Part shown: piece after piece, positions 26,884-36,288 of the stretch | How positions within the stretch are numbered: the first letter of the stretch is position 1 | Layout: each line of letters begins with the position of its first letter | Assembly: GCA_937951895.1 (NCBI GenBank) | Contig: CALFER010000021.1 | Span: forward strand, 124,001 to 188,000 | From: an uncultured bacterium | GTDB taxonomy: Bacteria > CSSED10-310 > CALFER01 | DNA: 64,000 bases | Direction: 5' to 3' | Notes under the pieces: generated by a model | The model's input: the letters and a program-made list of their open reading frames with translations, nothing else | Databases searched by the model: none | What the model was told of the DNA's origin: nothing | Program-made: the position numbers and the translations under genes

Positions 26884-29800
26884 TCAGCCCCGGGTTGCCG
26901 ACACCATCCGCGCGAGCTTTTCAAGTGAGGTGTTCTCGCCCTGCTGCTGGGCCAGGAAAAACGCATCGATCGGGATCTGCGCTTCAAGTTCCTTGAGGCG
27001 GCGCAGGCAGGAGTCACGCATTTTTTTCTGAACCGAGGGGTGTTTGGCGAGGAAGCTGAGCATCGTGACGGCGGACTCCTTTTCCTTGCGGGGGCCGGCC
27101 GCGAGATTGAAGGCGAAATCCTTCAGCGCTCGAATGGCAAGCTGCACGGCGCGGATATTCAGGGCGTCCGCGATCGCAGTTCGCAGCAATGCCTGCGCAT
27201 CTGTTCGCCTCGCTCTTCGGGTCTCGGCAGCCGCCGTGTGAATGCGATTGAGAATCATGCCATTGAGATCACCGACGTCCCGGAACAATCCATGCGCCTC
27301 CTCCAGCATCTCGAAACCCCGCTCAAACTGGTCCATCCCGCAGAGCACCGACCCGAGTTGCGACAGGGCCATGGCGCGGCCGCACCGGTCGCCGATTTCG
27401 CGGAAGATTTCGAGTGCTTCGGTGAGGTGGGTGAGTCGTTCTGCGGTGTTGTCGGGTGATTTGAGGATATTGGCGAGATTCATCAGGGAGTTCGCGACGG
27501 CCCATCGATCTCCGATTTCCCTGCGAATACCGAGGCTTTCCTGCAGCATGTCGCGGGCTTTTTCGGCATTTCCCTTGTGGAATTCGATGTTTCCGAGATT
27601 ATCCAGGGAGATGGCGATGCCGGCACGGTCGCCGATTTCCATCCGGATCGAATAACTCTCCTTGAGCAGTTTCAGTTCCCGGCTGGAGTCTCCGAGCATA
27701 CCGGCGGAGATGCCGACGTTGGCCAGCAGGGTGGCGATGGCTTTGCGATCCCCGAGTTCCCTGACGATCGCGAGACTTTCCTCGTAGCGCTGGAGTGATC
27801 CGAGTGTATCCCCGAGGGCACCTTGGACGTTGGCGAGATTATTCAGGGAGGATGCGATTCCGCGTTTGTCACCGAGTTTCCGGCGCAGTTCCAGGCTCTT
27901 GTCGTAGATCTCGCGGGCCTGCTGATAGTTTCCGGCCCGCATGGCGATCCCGCCCAATCCATTGAGCGAGGCGGCGAGTTCCTGGTAGTTCTGGAGATCC
28001 CGGAACATGACCATGCCCTTGGTGAAGGCCTGTTTCGCGTGATCATACTGAGACAACCCGAACAGAAAAGAGCCATGCAGATTATGGATCCGTCCGATCA
28101 GCGTCCGGATTTCCGGCGTGATCTGCGACGGTCCCACGTCCTGCGTCAGACCCTCGATGGACATCCGGCAGAGCGTTTCGGCTTCGTTGAACAGGCCCGT
28201 TCGATCGTAGTAAGCGCTCAGACCGTTGAAGTATCGTTCCAGCAAGGCCTGATCGCGCATTTCGATCGCATACTGCCATCCGGACCGGATGTTGTCGATT
28301 TCCGCGGCGATCCGTTCCATGGCGGATGAATCGGTGCTGTCATGGGCCGTGTCGCGATCGAGCAGTTCCGCGAAGTAACTCGCGGCGCCGGACCGGACCT
28401 TCGTGTGGTCATCACCGGATTTTCTCAGCTTTTCCACCGCGTATAGGCGGAGGACTTCCAGCAGGAAATATCGTTCCGACAGTGTTTTATACACGAAAGA
28501 GCAGTCTTTAAGCGTTGCGAGATCCATGGGGGTGACGGACGCGACCGCCGCTGCCGCGTCGACCGTGAAACCGCCGCGGAAGATTGCCAGTCTGGCGTAT
28601 GCCTGTCGAACCGGCGGGGCAAGGAGTTTCCAGGCGTGTTCGAACACTGCCCGCAGGCTTCGTTGCCGGGGAGGGATATCGGCTTCGCACGATTCGAGAA
28701 AGTCCAGGTTCTTCTCGATTTCCTCGGCGATCATCGCGCAGGACAGCACGCGGACCCATGCCGATGCGAGTTCGATGGCCAGAGGGAGTCCCTCGACCAT
28801 CCGACAGATGCGGATGATCTGAGCGCGGTCTTCCGGCGTCGGGCGGAAAGCGAAATCAGCGAACTGGGCATTCTGAACGAACAGGCGGACCGCAGTGAAC
28901 TCATCCCCGTCGAATTGCCCGATGTCCGTCGGGTACGGCATGCCGCGCAGTTCCAGAACCGTTTCGCCGCGGACTTTGAGACGATGCTGTGAGGTGGCGA
29001 TGATCTTGAGGAAGTGGCATTTTTCGAGCATTTCGGCGACGATCGAAACGCCTTCCTGGAGATACTCGCAGTTGTCGAAAATGAGCAGCATTTCCTTTTC
29101 GCGCAGATAATCCAGCAGTTCGGTTTTGGGATCCAGGCGTCCGGAGAACGTGAACCGGATGGTATCGGCGATCGTCGAAACGAGGAAGTCGGGCGATGCG
29201 ACCGCGGCGAATGCGACGAAGAAGCAGCCGTGTCGGAAATGCGTGACCCGATCGGACGCGACTTTCAGTGCGAGGCGTGTTTTTCCGCTGCCACCGGGGC
29301 CGGTGACCGTGACGAGGCGTTTACCGTCGAGGATTTTGGTCAGTTTCTGGATTTCCTCGGAGCGTCCGATGAAGGGGGTGAGCAGAGAGGGGAGTGCGAT
29401 GGCCTGGCGCTGGAATTCGAAGCCCAGACGTTCGGCGAGTTTCAGTTCGTCGAAGGTCTCGGACACGGTCCAGTCATCGTTGTTGCGTTTGAGAATGCCG
29501 CGTTGGATCAGGAAGGTGACGGCCTTCCGGATATTGCCGGGAAATCCGCCGGTTTCGGCATAGAGTCGATTGATGATCGGGTCCGGGGCTTCCCAGCGGA
29601 TGAGATTTCGGAGCCAGATCTTGAGAGATTCGCGGGAGATCGGTGTGAGGTGGATGATGTCGCGGATGGGGGCCGAGAGGGGGTAGTGTCCGAGATCGAT
29701 GCCTCGGGGGAGGCTTGCGCAGACTGCGATGGCGCAGGGTGTTTGCGAGTGGAGCATTGTGGAGAGGACATCGATCGAGCCGGCGTCGGCGCGGTCGAGG

Positions 29801-30684
29801 TCGTCGAGGATGAACATCAGGCGTTGGATGCGATTGTCCAGGATCGCTTTTTCGATCACGGCGACATGATCCGCGACATTTTTACAGCCTCGGAAATTCA
29901 ACCGGATATCGCGTTTGGATTTGACGAGAACCTGGAATTGCTTTTTGGCCGGGACTGTGGCCGAGGCCATCCAGATGAATTCCATGCCGTGGATATGGGC
30001 GGTGGATTTGACTTCGCGGAGGAACCGGGAGCGGCCCGAACCGAACTCACCGGTCACGATAAGAATCCCGCGGGATGATTCGGAGACAGCCTCGCAGAAT
30101 CGGTTTGCGGCCTGGATTTCGTATTCGCGATCGAAGGGACGGGTCATGGAATCGAAGCTCAGTTCGGTGGCGATATCGGGTTGTGAATCGACGATAGAAC
30201 CGCGGCCGCGGCGTTTGCCGTCGAGCATGCGGAGGTCGGCGATTTCGAAGAGGTGGTCCGGGTCGGAGTGGTCTGAGGGAAAGCAGGCGATGCCGATACA
30301 GACGGAGATGGACAGAGGGGGGGTGCCGTCGATGGGAGGGGACTGGACGGCGGCGAGGAAGCGTTCTGCGAGGAGGCGGGCGTTTTGTCGGGAGCAGTTG
30401 GGGAGCAGGACGACGAATTCGTCGCCGCCGAAGCGGAACACGAGATCGGAGTCGCGGAGGCAGTCTTGGAGGCGGCGTGCGAATTCGATGAGAATCTGGT
30501 CGCCGCGGGCGTGGCCGTAGGAGTCGTTGATGGATTTGAAGTAGTCGATATCGAGCAGGAGGATTGAGAATTCGTTTTTGGCGCGAGCGGCGCGGGCGGA
30601 TTCTTCCTGAAGTCGGGTGCTGTAGGCCGACCGCGAGTAGACTCCGGTGAGAAAGTCGCGATGGGGTTCGTGTTGATGTATCAC
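26884..30684 (-). CDS. Diguanylate cyclase fused to two NTPase modules and TPR repeats
   Basis: 1266 residues, cytoplasmic. Residues 1-170 are a GGDEF domain with an intact GGDEF (86-90) and an inhibitory I-site RDSD (77-80) five residues upstream, so it can probably make c-di-GMP and be feedback inhibited. An ATPase-like module follows, with Walker A GEFGSGRS (212-219) and Walker B FILDDLDRAD (291-300). A second, AfsR/LuxR-type NB-ARC module has GPGGSGKT (462-469) and LLIFDNCEYL (533-542). From about residue 830 to 1200 there are ten or so TPRs of the type LGDRxGIAxSLxNLG. An AGGAGG site precedes the start by about 11 bases; a GTG at 30687 is an alternative. The architecture suggests a STAND-like switch controlling c-di-GMP synthesis. 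Confidence 0.92.
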   Translation of the reverse strand: MIHQHEPHRDFLTGVYSRSAYSTRLQEESARAARAKNEFSILLLDIDYFKSINDSYGHARGDQILIEFARRLQDCLRDSDLVFRFGGDEFVVLLPNCSRQNARLLAERFLAAVQSPPIDGTPPLSISVCIGIACFPSDHSDPDHLFEIADLRMLDGKRRGRGSIVDSQPDIATELSFDSMTRPFDREYEIQAANRFCEAVSESSRGILIVTGEFGSGRSRFLREVKSTAHIHGMEFIWMASATVPAKKQFQVLVKSKRDIRLNFRGCKNVADHVAVIEKAILDNRIQRLMFILDDLDRADAGSIDVLSTMLHSQTPCAIAVCASLPRGIDLGHYPLSAPIRDIIHLTPISRESLKIWLRNLIRWEAPDPIINRLYAETGGFPGNIRKAVTFLIQRGILKRNNDDWTVSETFDELKLAERLGFEFQRQAIALPSLLTPFIGRSEEIQKLTKILDGKRLVTVTGPGGSGKTRLALKVASDRVTHFRHGCFFVAFAAVASPDFLVSTIADTIRFTFSGRLDPKTELLDYLREKEMLLIFDNCEYLQEGVSIVAEMLEKCHFLKIIATSQHRLKVRGETVLELRGMPYPTDIGQFDGDEFTAVRLFVQNAQFADFAFRPTPEDRAQIIRICRMVEGLPLAIELASAWVRVLSCAMIAEEIEKNLDFLESCEADIPPRQRSLRAVFEHAWKLLAPPVRQAYARLAIFRGGFTVDAAAAVASVTPMDLATLKDCSFVYKTLSERYFLLEVLRLYAVEKLRKSGDDHTKVRSGAASYFAELLDRDTAHDSTDSSAMERIAAEIDNIRSGWQYAIEMRDQALLERYFNGLSAYYDRTGLFNEAETLCRMSIEGLTQDVGPSQITPEIRTLIGRIHNLHGSFLFGLSQYDHAKQAFTKGMVMFRDLQNYQELAASLNGLGGIAMRAGNYQQAREIYDKSLELRRKLGDKRGIASSLNNLANVQGALGDTLGSLQRYEESLAIVRELGDRKAIATLLANVGISAGMLGDSSRELKLLKESYSIRMEIGDRAGIAISLDNLGNIEFHKGNAEKARDMLQESLGIRREIGDRWAVANSLMNLANILKSPDNTAERLTHLTEALEIFREIGDRCGRAMALSQLGSVLCGMDQFERGFEMLEEAHGLFRDVGDLNGMILNRIHTAAAETRRARRTDAQALLRTAIADALNIRAVQLAIRALKDFAFNLAAGPRKEKESAVTMLSFLAKHPSVQKKMRDSCLRRLKELEAQIPIDAFFLAQQQGENTSLEKLARMVSATRG

Positions 30685-30819
30685 GTCCGCGTCCTCCTGG
30701 AAGTAGCGGTGGAAGGTCCGGGATGAGGTTTGGAAGAGTTATTTTAGTCTTTTGAAAAGAGAAAAACAAGCGGTCAGGCGCAAGGAGTGGTTGTTTTGTA
30801 TGGGATGCGCATCATTTGC

Positions 30820-30848
30820 TTGACAAGGTGGGGGTGGATGACTAGAGT
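30820..30848 (+). promoter_or_regulatory. tRNA-Arg promoter
   Basis: Perfect TTGACA (30820-30825), 17-nt spacer, TAGAGT (30843-30848), 12 bases before the mature tRNA 5' end. Confidence 0.7.
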
Positions 30849-30860
30849 CGGGGTGTTTGA

Positions 30861-30934
30861 GCGCCCGTAGCTCAGCTGGATAGAGCGCTTGCCTCCGGAG
30901 CAAGAGGTCGCGTGTTCGAATCACGCCGGGCGCA
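30861..30934 (+). tRNA. tRNA-Arg (anticodon CCG)
   Basis: Full cloverleaf. The acceptor stem GCGCCCG (30861-30867) pairs with CGGGCGC (30927-30933), followed by discriminator A. The D-arm AGCTCAGCTGGATAGAGC is standard. The anticodon stem CTTGC/GCAAG encloses the loop CTCCGGA with CCG. The T-arm loop is TTCGAAT. The CCA end is not encoded. The gene has its own promoter and terminator. It marks the change from core-type genes on the left to a defense/mobility island on the right, which is typical of tRNA integration sites. I found no second copy of its 3' end inside the window. Confidence 0.97.
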
Positions 30935-30940
30935 TAATAA

Positions 30941-30970
30941 AACCGGGGCTTTACGAGGCTCCGGTTTTTT
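30941..30970 (+). terminator. Rho-independent terminator of tRNA-Arg
   Basis: The stem AACCGG (30941-30946) pairs with CCGGTT (30961-30966), extended inward by GC and wobble pairs. It runs into six T residues. It begins 6 bases after the tRNA. The remaining 190 bases up to the next gene show nothing recognisable. Confidence 0.85.
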
Positions 30971-31159
30971 ATCTCCAGAAAAATCTAGCCTATATCTAGC
31001 TTTTGGAAGCGAGTTCGTCTCGTTCTGGGATTTCTGTGAATCGGTATCCCCATGCCGAATTGACGTGATCATTGCTGACTGATTACAGATCAAGGGACTC
31101 TCGGTAATGGACGTTGAGTCGCAAAGCCTCATGCTTGCTTCTGACCTGTGTTTCCAGAC

Positions 31160-31834
31160 TCACTGTGCCGAATTCTGGAGTTGACGTACGAGTGAGATGT
31201 AAAGAATCGCAGGGATGAGCTTTTTAAAGTTGGGACCGGTAATTTTCCAGATAGCAAAAATACCGGCTCCAATCCATCCAACCGGACCCAGAATAACGCC
31301 CATCGCGGTCGTCATTGTGGTATAGACAGCGAAAGGGAGTGTTATCCCGATCACGCCCGTGATAGCAGCAAGCCCGGATGTGGCAAGGATGTAGGTTGTG
31401 AATCCACCAAGCTCTGCGGCAACAACTGCTCCTGCGAGTCCTCCAGCTTTGAGCCACTCGCCTTTTTTACCCAGGTTCTCAGCAATCTTGATCAACTCAG
31501 CTTCCATCTCTTCACGCTGAGTTGCCGTCATCTTATTCCAGACTGTATCCATGACCTTTTGTGCAATGTGCCCCTCAAGTTCAGCACAGGTTTCGTATTT
31601 TTTAAAGGGAACTTTCAGGTGGTTGCAGACCGAATGGAGAATATCCTTGTAAGACTCTGGCTGATCAAATACATCACGGTAGAAATCCTCGAATAAGTTG
31701 CGATGCAACCATCGGATTCCTCTGATGAGTTGGTCTGGCGAGTCGTTTTCACAGACAACTGTGTCGAGTAATTTTCGCAAACCTTCCCGTTGTTCCTTGG
31801 AGGCTTTTTCAAGAATGGATTTTACGGTTCTCAT
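31160..31834 (-). CDS. YaaW-like (UPF0174) protein
   Basis: 224 residues. The first 130 residues are charged and helical. Two or three hydrophobic, Gly/Ala-rich segments follow (about 127-200: AGGLAGAVVAAELGG, LAAITGVIGITLPFAVY, ILGPVGWIGAGIFAIW). The end, IPAILYISLVRQL, lines up with the end of E. coli YaaW (IPAVLQIACLRRM). I therefore assign it to that poorly characterised family. The function is unknown; YaaW-like proteins often sit in variable loci. An AAGGTGGT site precedes the ATG. It lies 80 bases downstream of the broken mrr gene on the same strand, and the two may have shared a transcript. Confidence 0.55.
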   Translation of the reverse strand: MRTVKSILEKASKEQREGLRKLLDTVVCENDSPDQLIRGIRWLHRNLFEDFYRDVFDQPESYKDILHSVCNHLKVPFKKYETCAELEGHIAQKVMDTVWNKMTATQREEMEAELIKIAENLGKKGEWLKAGGLAGAVVAAELGGFTTYILATSGLAAITGVIGITLPFAVYTTMTTAMGVILGPVGWIGAGIFAIWKITGPNFKKLIPAILYISLVRQLQNSAQ

Positions 31835-31914
31835 ATCTTACCACCTTCAATGGAGTTCTGTTTGTCGAAGCGGTTCTTGTCATTATGGCAACTTCCAATC
31901 ACCATTCACCCAGT

Positions 31915-32811
31915 CTATTCAGACGGAGCCAGGAAATAAACCGGAATCAGTGGGAGGTGTGCCTTATCCTCGTCCACCAACTTGTGATAGAAGTCCTGCC
32001 ACAGCTCGATAAACCTCTCCAGATCGATCAGCTCCACATGCACGTGGGACTCCCTGGCGGTCACCTTGGCATCTGGTGTAAAGCCGCCGGTAGAGATGAA
32101 AATTCCCACATCCCCGTCCTTTTGTAGAATTCCCATAAGCTGTCGGACTTCCTGAACGCTGGCGGGGGAACCTCGATGCTTCACCTGCACTTTGATTCGA
32201 TGTGACTGGGTTCCCAGAGGATCGCGGTACGCGACGATATCGATGCCGCCATCCTTGCCTTTGGGTGACACGAACGGTGTATAGTACCCCATGCCCCTCA
32301 GCAGTGCCGCAGCCAGATCCTGGAACTCATACGGATTCTTCGATTGGATGTGTCGCTCAAGGCTCTGGGATGCGAGCTGTTTGATTTGATCGAGAGTGAT
32401 GGCATCCTCCCCTTCAGGTTGATCACTGTCGCCGGTATCGACGACTTCAGAGCGGGGATTCTCTGCACGCCATTTCCGATAAGCCTACTGGGCGGAATTC
32501 AGCAACTCAACCGGACCTAGTTTGAGGGATTCCTCACCTTCCTCTGTGAGGTACCAAACTCCGGACTTCTTCACCAGATATCCGGCTTTAATGCAGTCGA
32601 TGGAGAAAAAGTGCAGGATGGACTCCCACCGGATGTACCCAGTCTTCTCGTACCGCTCCTTCGCCCATTCATCCAGATCGACCCGATCCGGGATCTGATT
32701 GACCACATCACTGCCCTTCATCTCACCGTCGTTCTCTTTGAGAATCTGGAATGCAGCAAAGATGGTTTTTGCCGCCAACTCCCGCGATCTTGATATTTTC
32801 TTTGATGCCAT
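31915..32811 (-). pseudogene. mrr: mrr-type restriction endonuclease gene interrupted by an in-frame amber codon
   Basis: One continuous reading frame of 298 codons is broken only by TAG at 32487-32485 (codon 109). The part before it is the Mrr N-terminal winged helix (GYIRWESILHFFSIDCIKAGYL, then GVWYLTEEGEESLKL). After the stop the same frame continues without other stops through a linker and ALLRGMGYYTPF into the Mrr catalytic domain. That domain has GGIDIVAYRDPLG and the PD-(D/E)xK residues Asp...QVK, then GIFISTGGFTPDA. It ends in a normal Mrr tail (LPLIPVYFL). Mrr cuts methylated DNA. A single substitution (CAG or TGG to TAG) explains the lesion. Suppression or readthrough is possible but unproven. 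A GGGGAGA site precedes the ATG. Confidence 0.85.
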
Positions 32812-33145
32812 GAGTTCTCCCCCGCCTGGTTGTAATAATCCAAATACATCATACGCAGTTCTATTTCGCCAGACAATGCTGATTTCGTCTGTCGTTGTGG
32901 CTTTTCTCGTTTTCGTACATGCTTCCTACACCAGGTTATAAGAGAGGTCGATCCACTCCCCGGTCGGAATGATTCTCTTTACTCCAGATTTTCGAGGAGT
33001 TTAAGAGTAGGTTGCGGTAGGAAGCGGATGAGGATCTTCATAAATTGGATGCTCTGGTATCCGCTTGATAAATTTCGATAGGATCGATGCCAATTCTGAT
33101 GGGTTTTGATAATATCAGGAGCTGTCTCCATAGGAGGAGCTGACA
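32812..33145 (+). other. Intergenic region between mrr and mcrB
   Basis: 334 bases between divergent genes, more AT-rich than its flanks. A weak -10-like GATAAT lies just before the mcrB ribosome site (AGGAGGAGC). I see no RNA gene, repeat or further open frame that I can support. Confidence 0.4.
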
Positions 33146-34639
33146 ATGAGTCTTGAATCTTTAGCTACCCTGATTGCAGCCGGTCAACCCAGCGGGATCA
33201 GTCGTGACACACTTTCGGAGCAGACAAAGCAGGCCATCGAAGGTATATTTGGAACACGGTATCAAGTAAGGTCTCGATATTCGTTGCGTGTCGCGCTGAT
33301 ACCAGGATCGGACGCGGTATCATTCGCAGGAATGGTTCATGAAGAAAGTCCATCAAGTGGTGTATATGGCGGCATGTCGCTCATCTGGTTTCCGGTTGAA
33401 GCCAGTGGTGATGAGGAAAGCGGCAGTCTCCTGACATTTGTGTGTGGGACTCGCGGACTGAATCCTGACGAGCAGATTCTGGGACGTCCAGGGCACGCAC
33501 GGCATCTGCAAGCCCTTCGGCGTCACCTCGCACATGATTATGGTATACCGATGTGGGTAAAACATGATCCGACCAATCTGTCTGAACCGTTCCCTCAGGT
33601 CATGCGATCAAACTTCGCACAATTTTCCAAGGTAATCGCTAGATACGGCAATTACATATACGCCGCAGTCAGAGTTCCCGGCAAAGCAGACAGAGCCTTT
33701 AAAGTTGTCTCAGCCTTCCTCGATTTTTATGCCTGGGAAAGAGCCTGGACGCCGCTCAAAACGGCGCAGGAAGAAACAGACAGACTCAAGAATGCACTTC
33801 GGGGATATCTCTTCCCAGGTATTGAGAAAAGTCAGGTACATTCATTGTTACGAGAGAGACGATTTGTCGTGCTGCAGGGACCACCGGGAACCGGTAAAAC
33901 GCGCCTGGCAGGGCAGATTCTCGCTGATGATTTCAATGGTCACGGGATGTCCGTGCAATTTCATCCGGCAGTCACGTATGAAACATTTGTGGCCGGAATT
34001 TCCCCGGATGTGGCTGGGGCTTCACTTCGCTTCCAGGTGAAGGGCGGGTGGCTCGTCAATGCTGCCCGGCAGGCCAGGGATGGGGACTTCCTGCTTGTTA
34101 TTGATGAGATCAATCGAGCTGACCTTGGACGTGTACTCGGCGAAGCTATTTACCTTTTCGAGTCACGTGAGATCGCGCAAGGCTTGGGAAGGCGAGTAAA
34201 TCTGCCACAAGTGCTCGACGACGGAACAGACACCCTGGAAATCCCGCAGGGTCTTTTCATTCTGGGTACCATGAACAGTGCAGACCGCTCCATCGCGATT
34301 CTTGATCTGGCTGTTCGTCGACGTTTTGCCTTCGTGGATGTTTGGCCCAGCATCGCAGTGCTTGAAGCGCAGGGGAGTACATTAGCTGTCGAGGCATTCG
34401 GTCGCCTGCAGGATGTTTTCGCGCAGTATGCGCCGGACGAGGCACTTGTTCTGACTCCGGGACATGCTTACTTTCTGGCGGATTCAAACGAGGAATTGGC
34501 ACGTCGTCTGAGATTCGAATTGACCCCATTGATCAGGGAATATTTACAGGAAGGCCGTCTGGGTGCGTGTGAGAGCGAACTCCGGGCATACCTTGACTGG
34601 CTGGAATCAGAGATAAGTAAGAATGGGAATAGCAGCTAA
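33146..34639 (+). CDS. mcrB: McrB-type AAA+ GTPase (type IV restriction motor)
   Basis: 497 residues. The C-terminal 260 residues are a McrB-family AAA+ domain: Walker A GPPGTGKT (245-252), Walker B VIDEINRADLG (318-328) and the GTP-specific MNxxDRS motif as GTMNSADRS (374-382), followed by the arginine-finger region RRRFAFVDVW. The N-terminal 200 residues differ from the E. coli DUF3578 DNA-binding domain and are probably the module recognising modified DNA. AGGAGGAGC precedes the ATG. The gene overlaps mcrC by 17 bases. McrB translocates DNA with GTP and drives McrC cleavage near methylated sites. Confidence 0.92.
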   Translation: MSLESLATLIAAGQPSGISRDTLSEQTKQAIEGIFGTRYQVRSRYSLRVALIPGSDAVSFAGMVHEESPSSGVYGGMSLIWFPVEASGDEESGSLLTFVCGTRGLNPDEQILGRPGHARHLQALRRHLAHDYGIPMWVKHDPTNLSEPFPQVMRSNFAQFSKVIARYGNYIYAAVRVPGKADRAFKVVSAFLDFYAWERAWTPLKTAQEETDRLKNALRGYLFPGIEKSQVHSLLRERRFVVLQGPPGTGKTRLAGQILADDFNGHGMSVQFHPAVTYETFVAGISPDVAGASLRFQVKGGWLVNAARQARDGDFLLVIDEINRADLGRVLGEAIYLFESREIAQGLGRRVNLPQVLDDGTDTLEIPQGLFILGTMNSADRSIAILDLAVRRRFAFVDVWPSIAVLEAQGSTLAVEAFGRLQDVFAQYAPDEALVLTPGHAYFLADSNEELARRLRFELTPLIREYLQEGRLGACESELRAYLDWLESEISKNGNSS

Positions 34640-36095
34640 TAAGCGGCGACAGCGCTCTGCTTTCGTGTCGACCTGGAAGCCGACGCAGCGGCCATTACTG
34701 ACCCTGTCCGATCAAGGTTCACCACTCCCCATTGAACCCGGTTTGTTCGGAATCGGAGGGCGAGATCGAAGTTGGAACGCGCATGCTGAGAACTTCATCA
34801 GCACAAACCGTCCTCAATTCACTTCACTGGAGATAAAACCCGAACTGGTGGCAGAAACCACAGAGATAGCACTCCGTCTTCGGCCTGGTGGCGTCGTCGG
34901 AGCTGTGCCTTTGCGTTCCCCGGATACACACAAGATCGCCGGTGGCATTGTTGTCCGTCCGCGTTTCGGGTGGGATGGTATCGGGCCACTGCTTGCATCT
35001 ATTGGATGGGTTGCATCACCGCAAGTACTGGAGATGCCACTTGTTCCCGGCAGCGCACGTGAGATTCCTCCCTGGGTGCTTGCCGGTCCGGTATTGCAGC
35101 GTCTGGCAAGTCTTCTGAGAGAGATCCGCAGCGGGTTCCGTATGCACGAAGAAGTGCGACAGAATCCGAGGGGTCAGATTGTCTGGAAACGGTATGTAAC
35201 AGAACAGATGGGTCGAGGTGCTTTCCATCAGTTGCCGTGCCGATTTCCTGAGCTGGGTCCGGACGTCATTCTGCGCAGCTATCTCCGATGGGGTCTGGAA
35301 AAAGTACACCGCTCTCTGATCCCATATGCGGTCGTTGATATTGTTGCCCGGCGTCTTGCTATGCAAGCTGAAGAACTGATCTATGGAGTTAAAGACAGTG
35401 CAGCACGGGTACCGGACAAGCATAACCTGGTGCAGCTCACCAAAGCAGTCGGACTTCCATCACAAATCCTCATGCGTGGCATTCAGGCACTTGGCTGGAT
35501 TGTCGATGAACGTGGTCTCGCCGGATCATCGGAAACGGACGGACTTGCCTGGTCCATGCCCATGCACCGGCTCTTTGAGTGTTGGGTCGAAAATATAACA
35601 CGAGCATGGGCACACGAGTTCGGAGGGCAGGTTCTGGCCGGTCGTGCTGATGAGACCGTTGTTCCGATCAACTGGGATCGTGGATCGCATACAAGCATGA
35701 AGACACTGATTCCGGATCTGGTAGTGCGTCACGAAAACCATGTCTTTGTCATCGACGCAAAATACAAGGCTCATTTCCAGGAAATGGATGAAACCCGGTG
35801 GCTTGCTCTCTCTGAAGAAATGCGTGAGGAGCACCGCCACGATTTGCATCAGATTCTTGCATACTCCTCGGTCTTTGACGGACCCGAAATCACGGCGGTC
35901 CTTGTCTATCCAATGCACAGCCAGACATGGGAACGACTTGCTGATTATGATCGAACTGTTGCAAAAGCAACCCTGTCCAGCGGGGGCCGCCCCGTAAATC
36001 TGGCACTGGTTGGGCTTCCTTTGCAGATTCCACCGGACAAGTCGATAGCTTCGATAACACAGACATGGAATGTTCTACGCTCACAGGTTGCATGA
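34623..36095 (+). CDS. mcrC: McrC-type nuclease subunit
   Basis: 490 residues. The last third is a PD-(D/E)xK nuclease with IPDLVVRH (Asp365) and VIDAKYK (Asp378, Lys380), followed by the conserved HQILAYS-type helix, as in McrC/LlaJI nucleases. The N-terminal part would contact McrB and stimulate GTP hydrolysis. It starts inside the mcrB end (17-base overlap), so the two are co-translated. The system is intact and probably active against modified foreign DNA. It must tolerate the host BREX methylation encoded 8 kb downstream. Confidence 0.9.
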   Translation: MGIAANKRRQRSAFVSTWKPTQRPLLTLSDQGSPLPIEPGLFGIGGRDRSWNAHAENFISTNRPQFTSLEIKPELVAETTEIALRLRPGGVVGAVPLRSPDTHKIAGGIVVRPRFGWDGIGPLLASIGWVASPQVLEMPLVPGSAREIPPWVLAGPVLQRLASLLREIRSGFRMHEEVRQNPRGQIVWKRYVTEQMGRGAFHQLPCRFPELGPDVILRSYLRWGLEKVHRSLIPYAVVDIVARRLAMQAEELIYGVKDSAARVPDKHNLVQLTKAVGLPSQILMRGIQALGWIVDERGLAGSSETDGLAWSMPMHRLFECWVENITRAWAHEFGGQVLAGRADETVVPINWDRGSHTSMKTLIPDLVVRHENHVFVIDAKYKAHFQEMDETRWLALSEEMREEHRHDLHQILAYSSVFDGPEITAVLVYPMHSQTWERLADYDRTVAKATLSSGGRPVNLALVGLPLQIPPDKSIASITQTWNVLRSQVA

Positions 36096-36288
36096 ATCAG
36101 GTTCAAAGTCGCACACACGACAACTTAATCCAGGGTGATTTTGATAACCTCTTCACCTACTCTTGGATTCGTCCCTCATGCGCCCTCGTATGCCGCTGAA
36201 TTGAAGGTGTGGGCCGCATCAATCCGTGGATCGTCTCATGTCTGCTTACCAATGTCGGGAGAAATTCGATACTTCACATGCACTTAAA

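Noticed and set aside
30739..31132. Minus-strand frames across the tRNA, one containing RRDSNTRPLAPEASALSS
   Set aside because: This is the well-known false protein produced by translating the antisense strand of a tRNA gene; no ribosome site supports it.
31160..32500. Both the YaaW-like protein and the truncated Mrr N-terminal part end in NSAQ
   Set aside because: In Mrr the frame continues past the stop into the catalytic domain, and the proteins are otherwise unrelated, so the shared ending is chance.
31915..32811. Two separate genes (a small winged-helix protein and a small nuclease)
   Set aside because: Both lie in the same frame with coding-like sequence between, and together they give a normal full-length Mrr; one amber codon is the simpler explanation.
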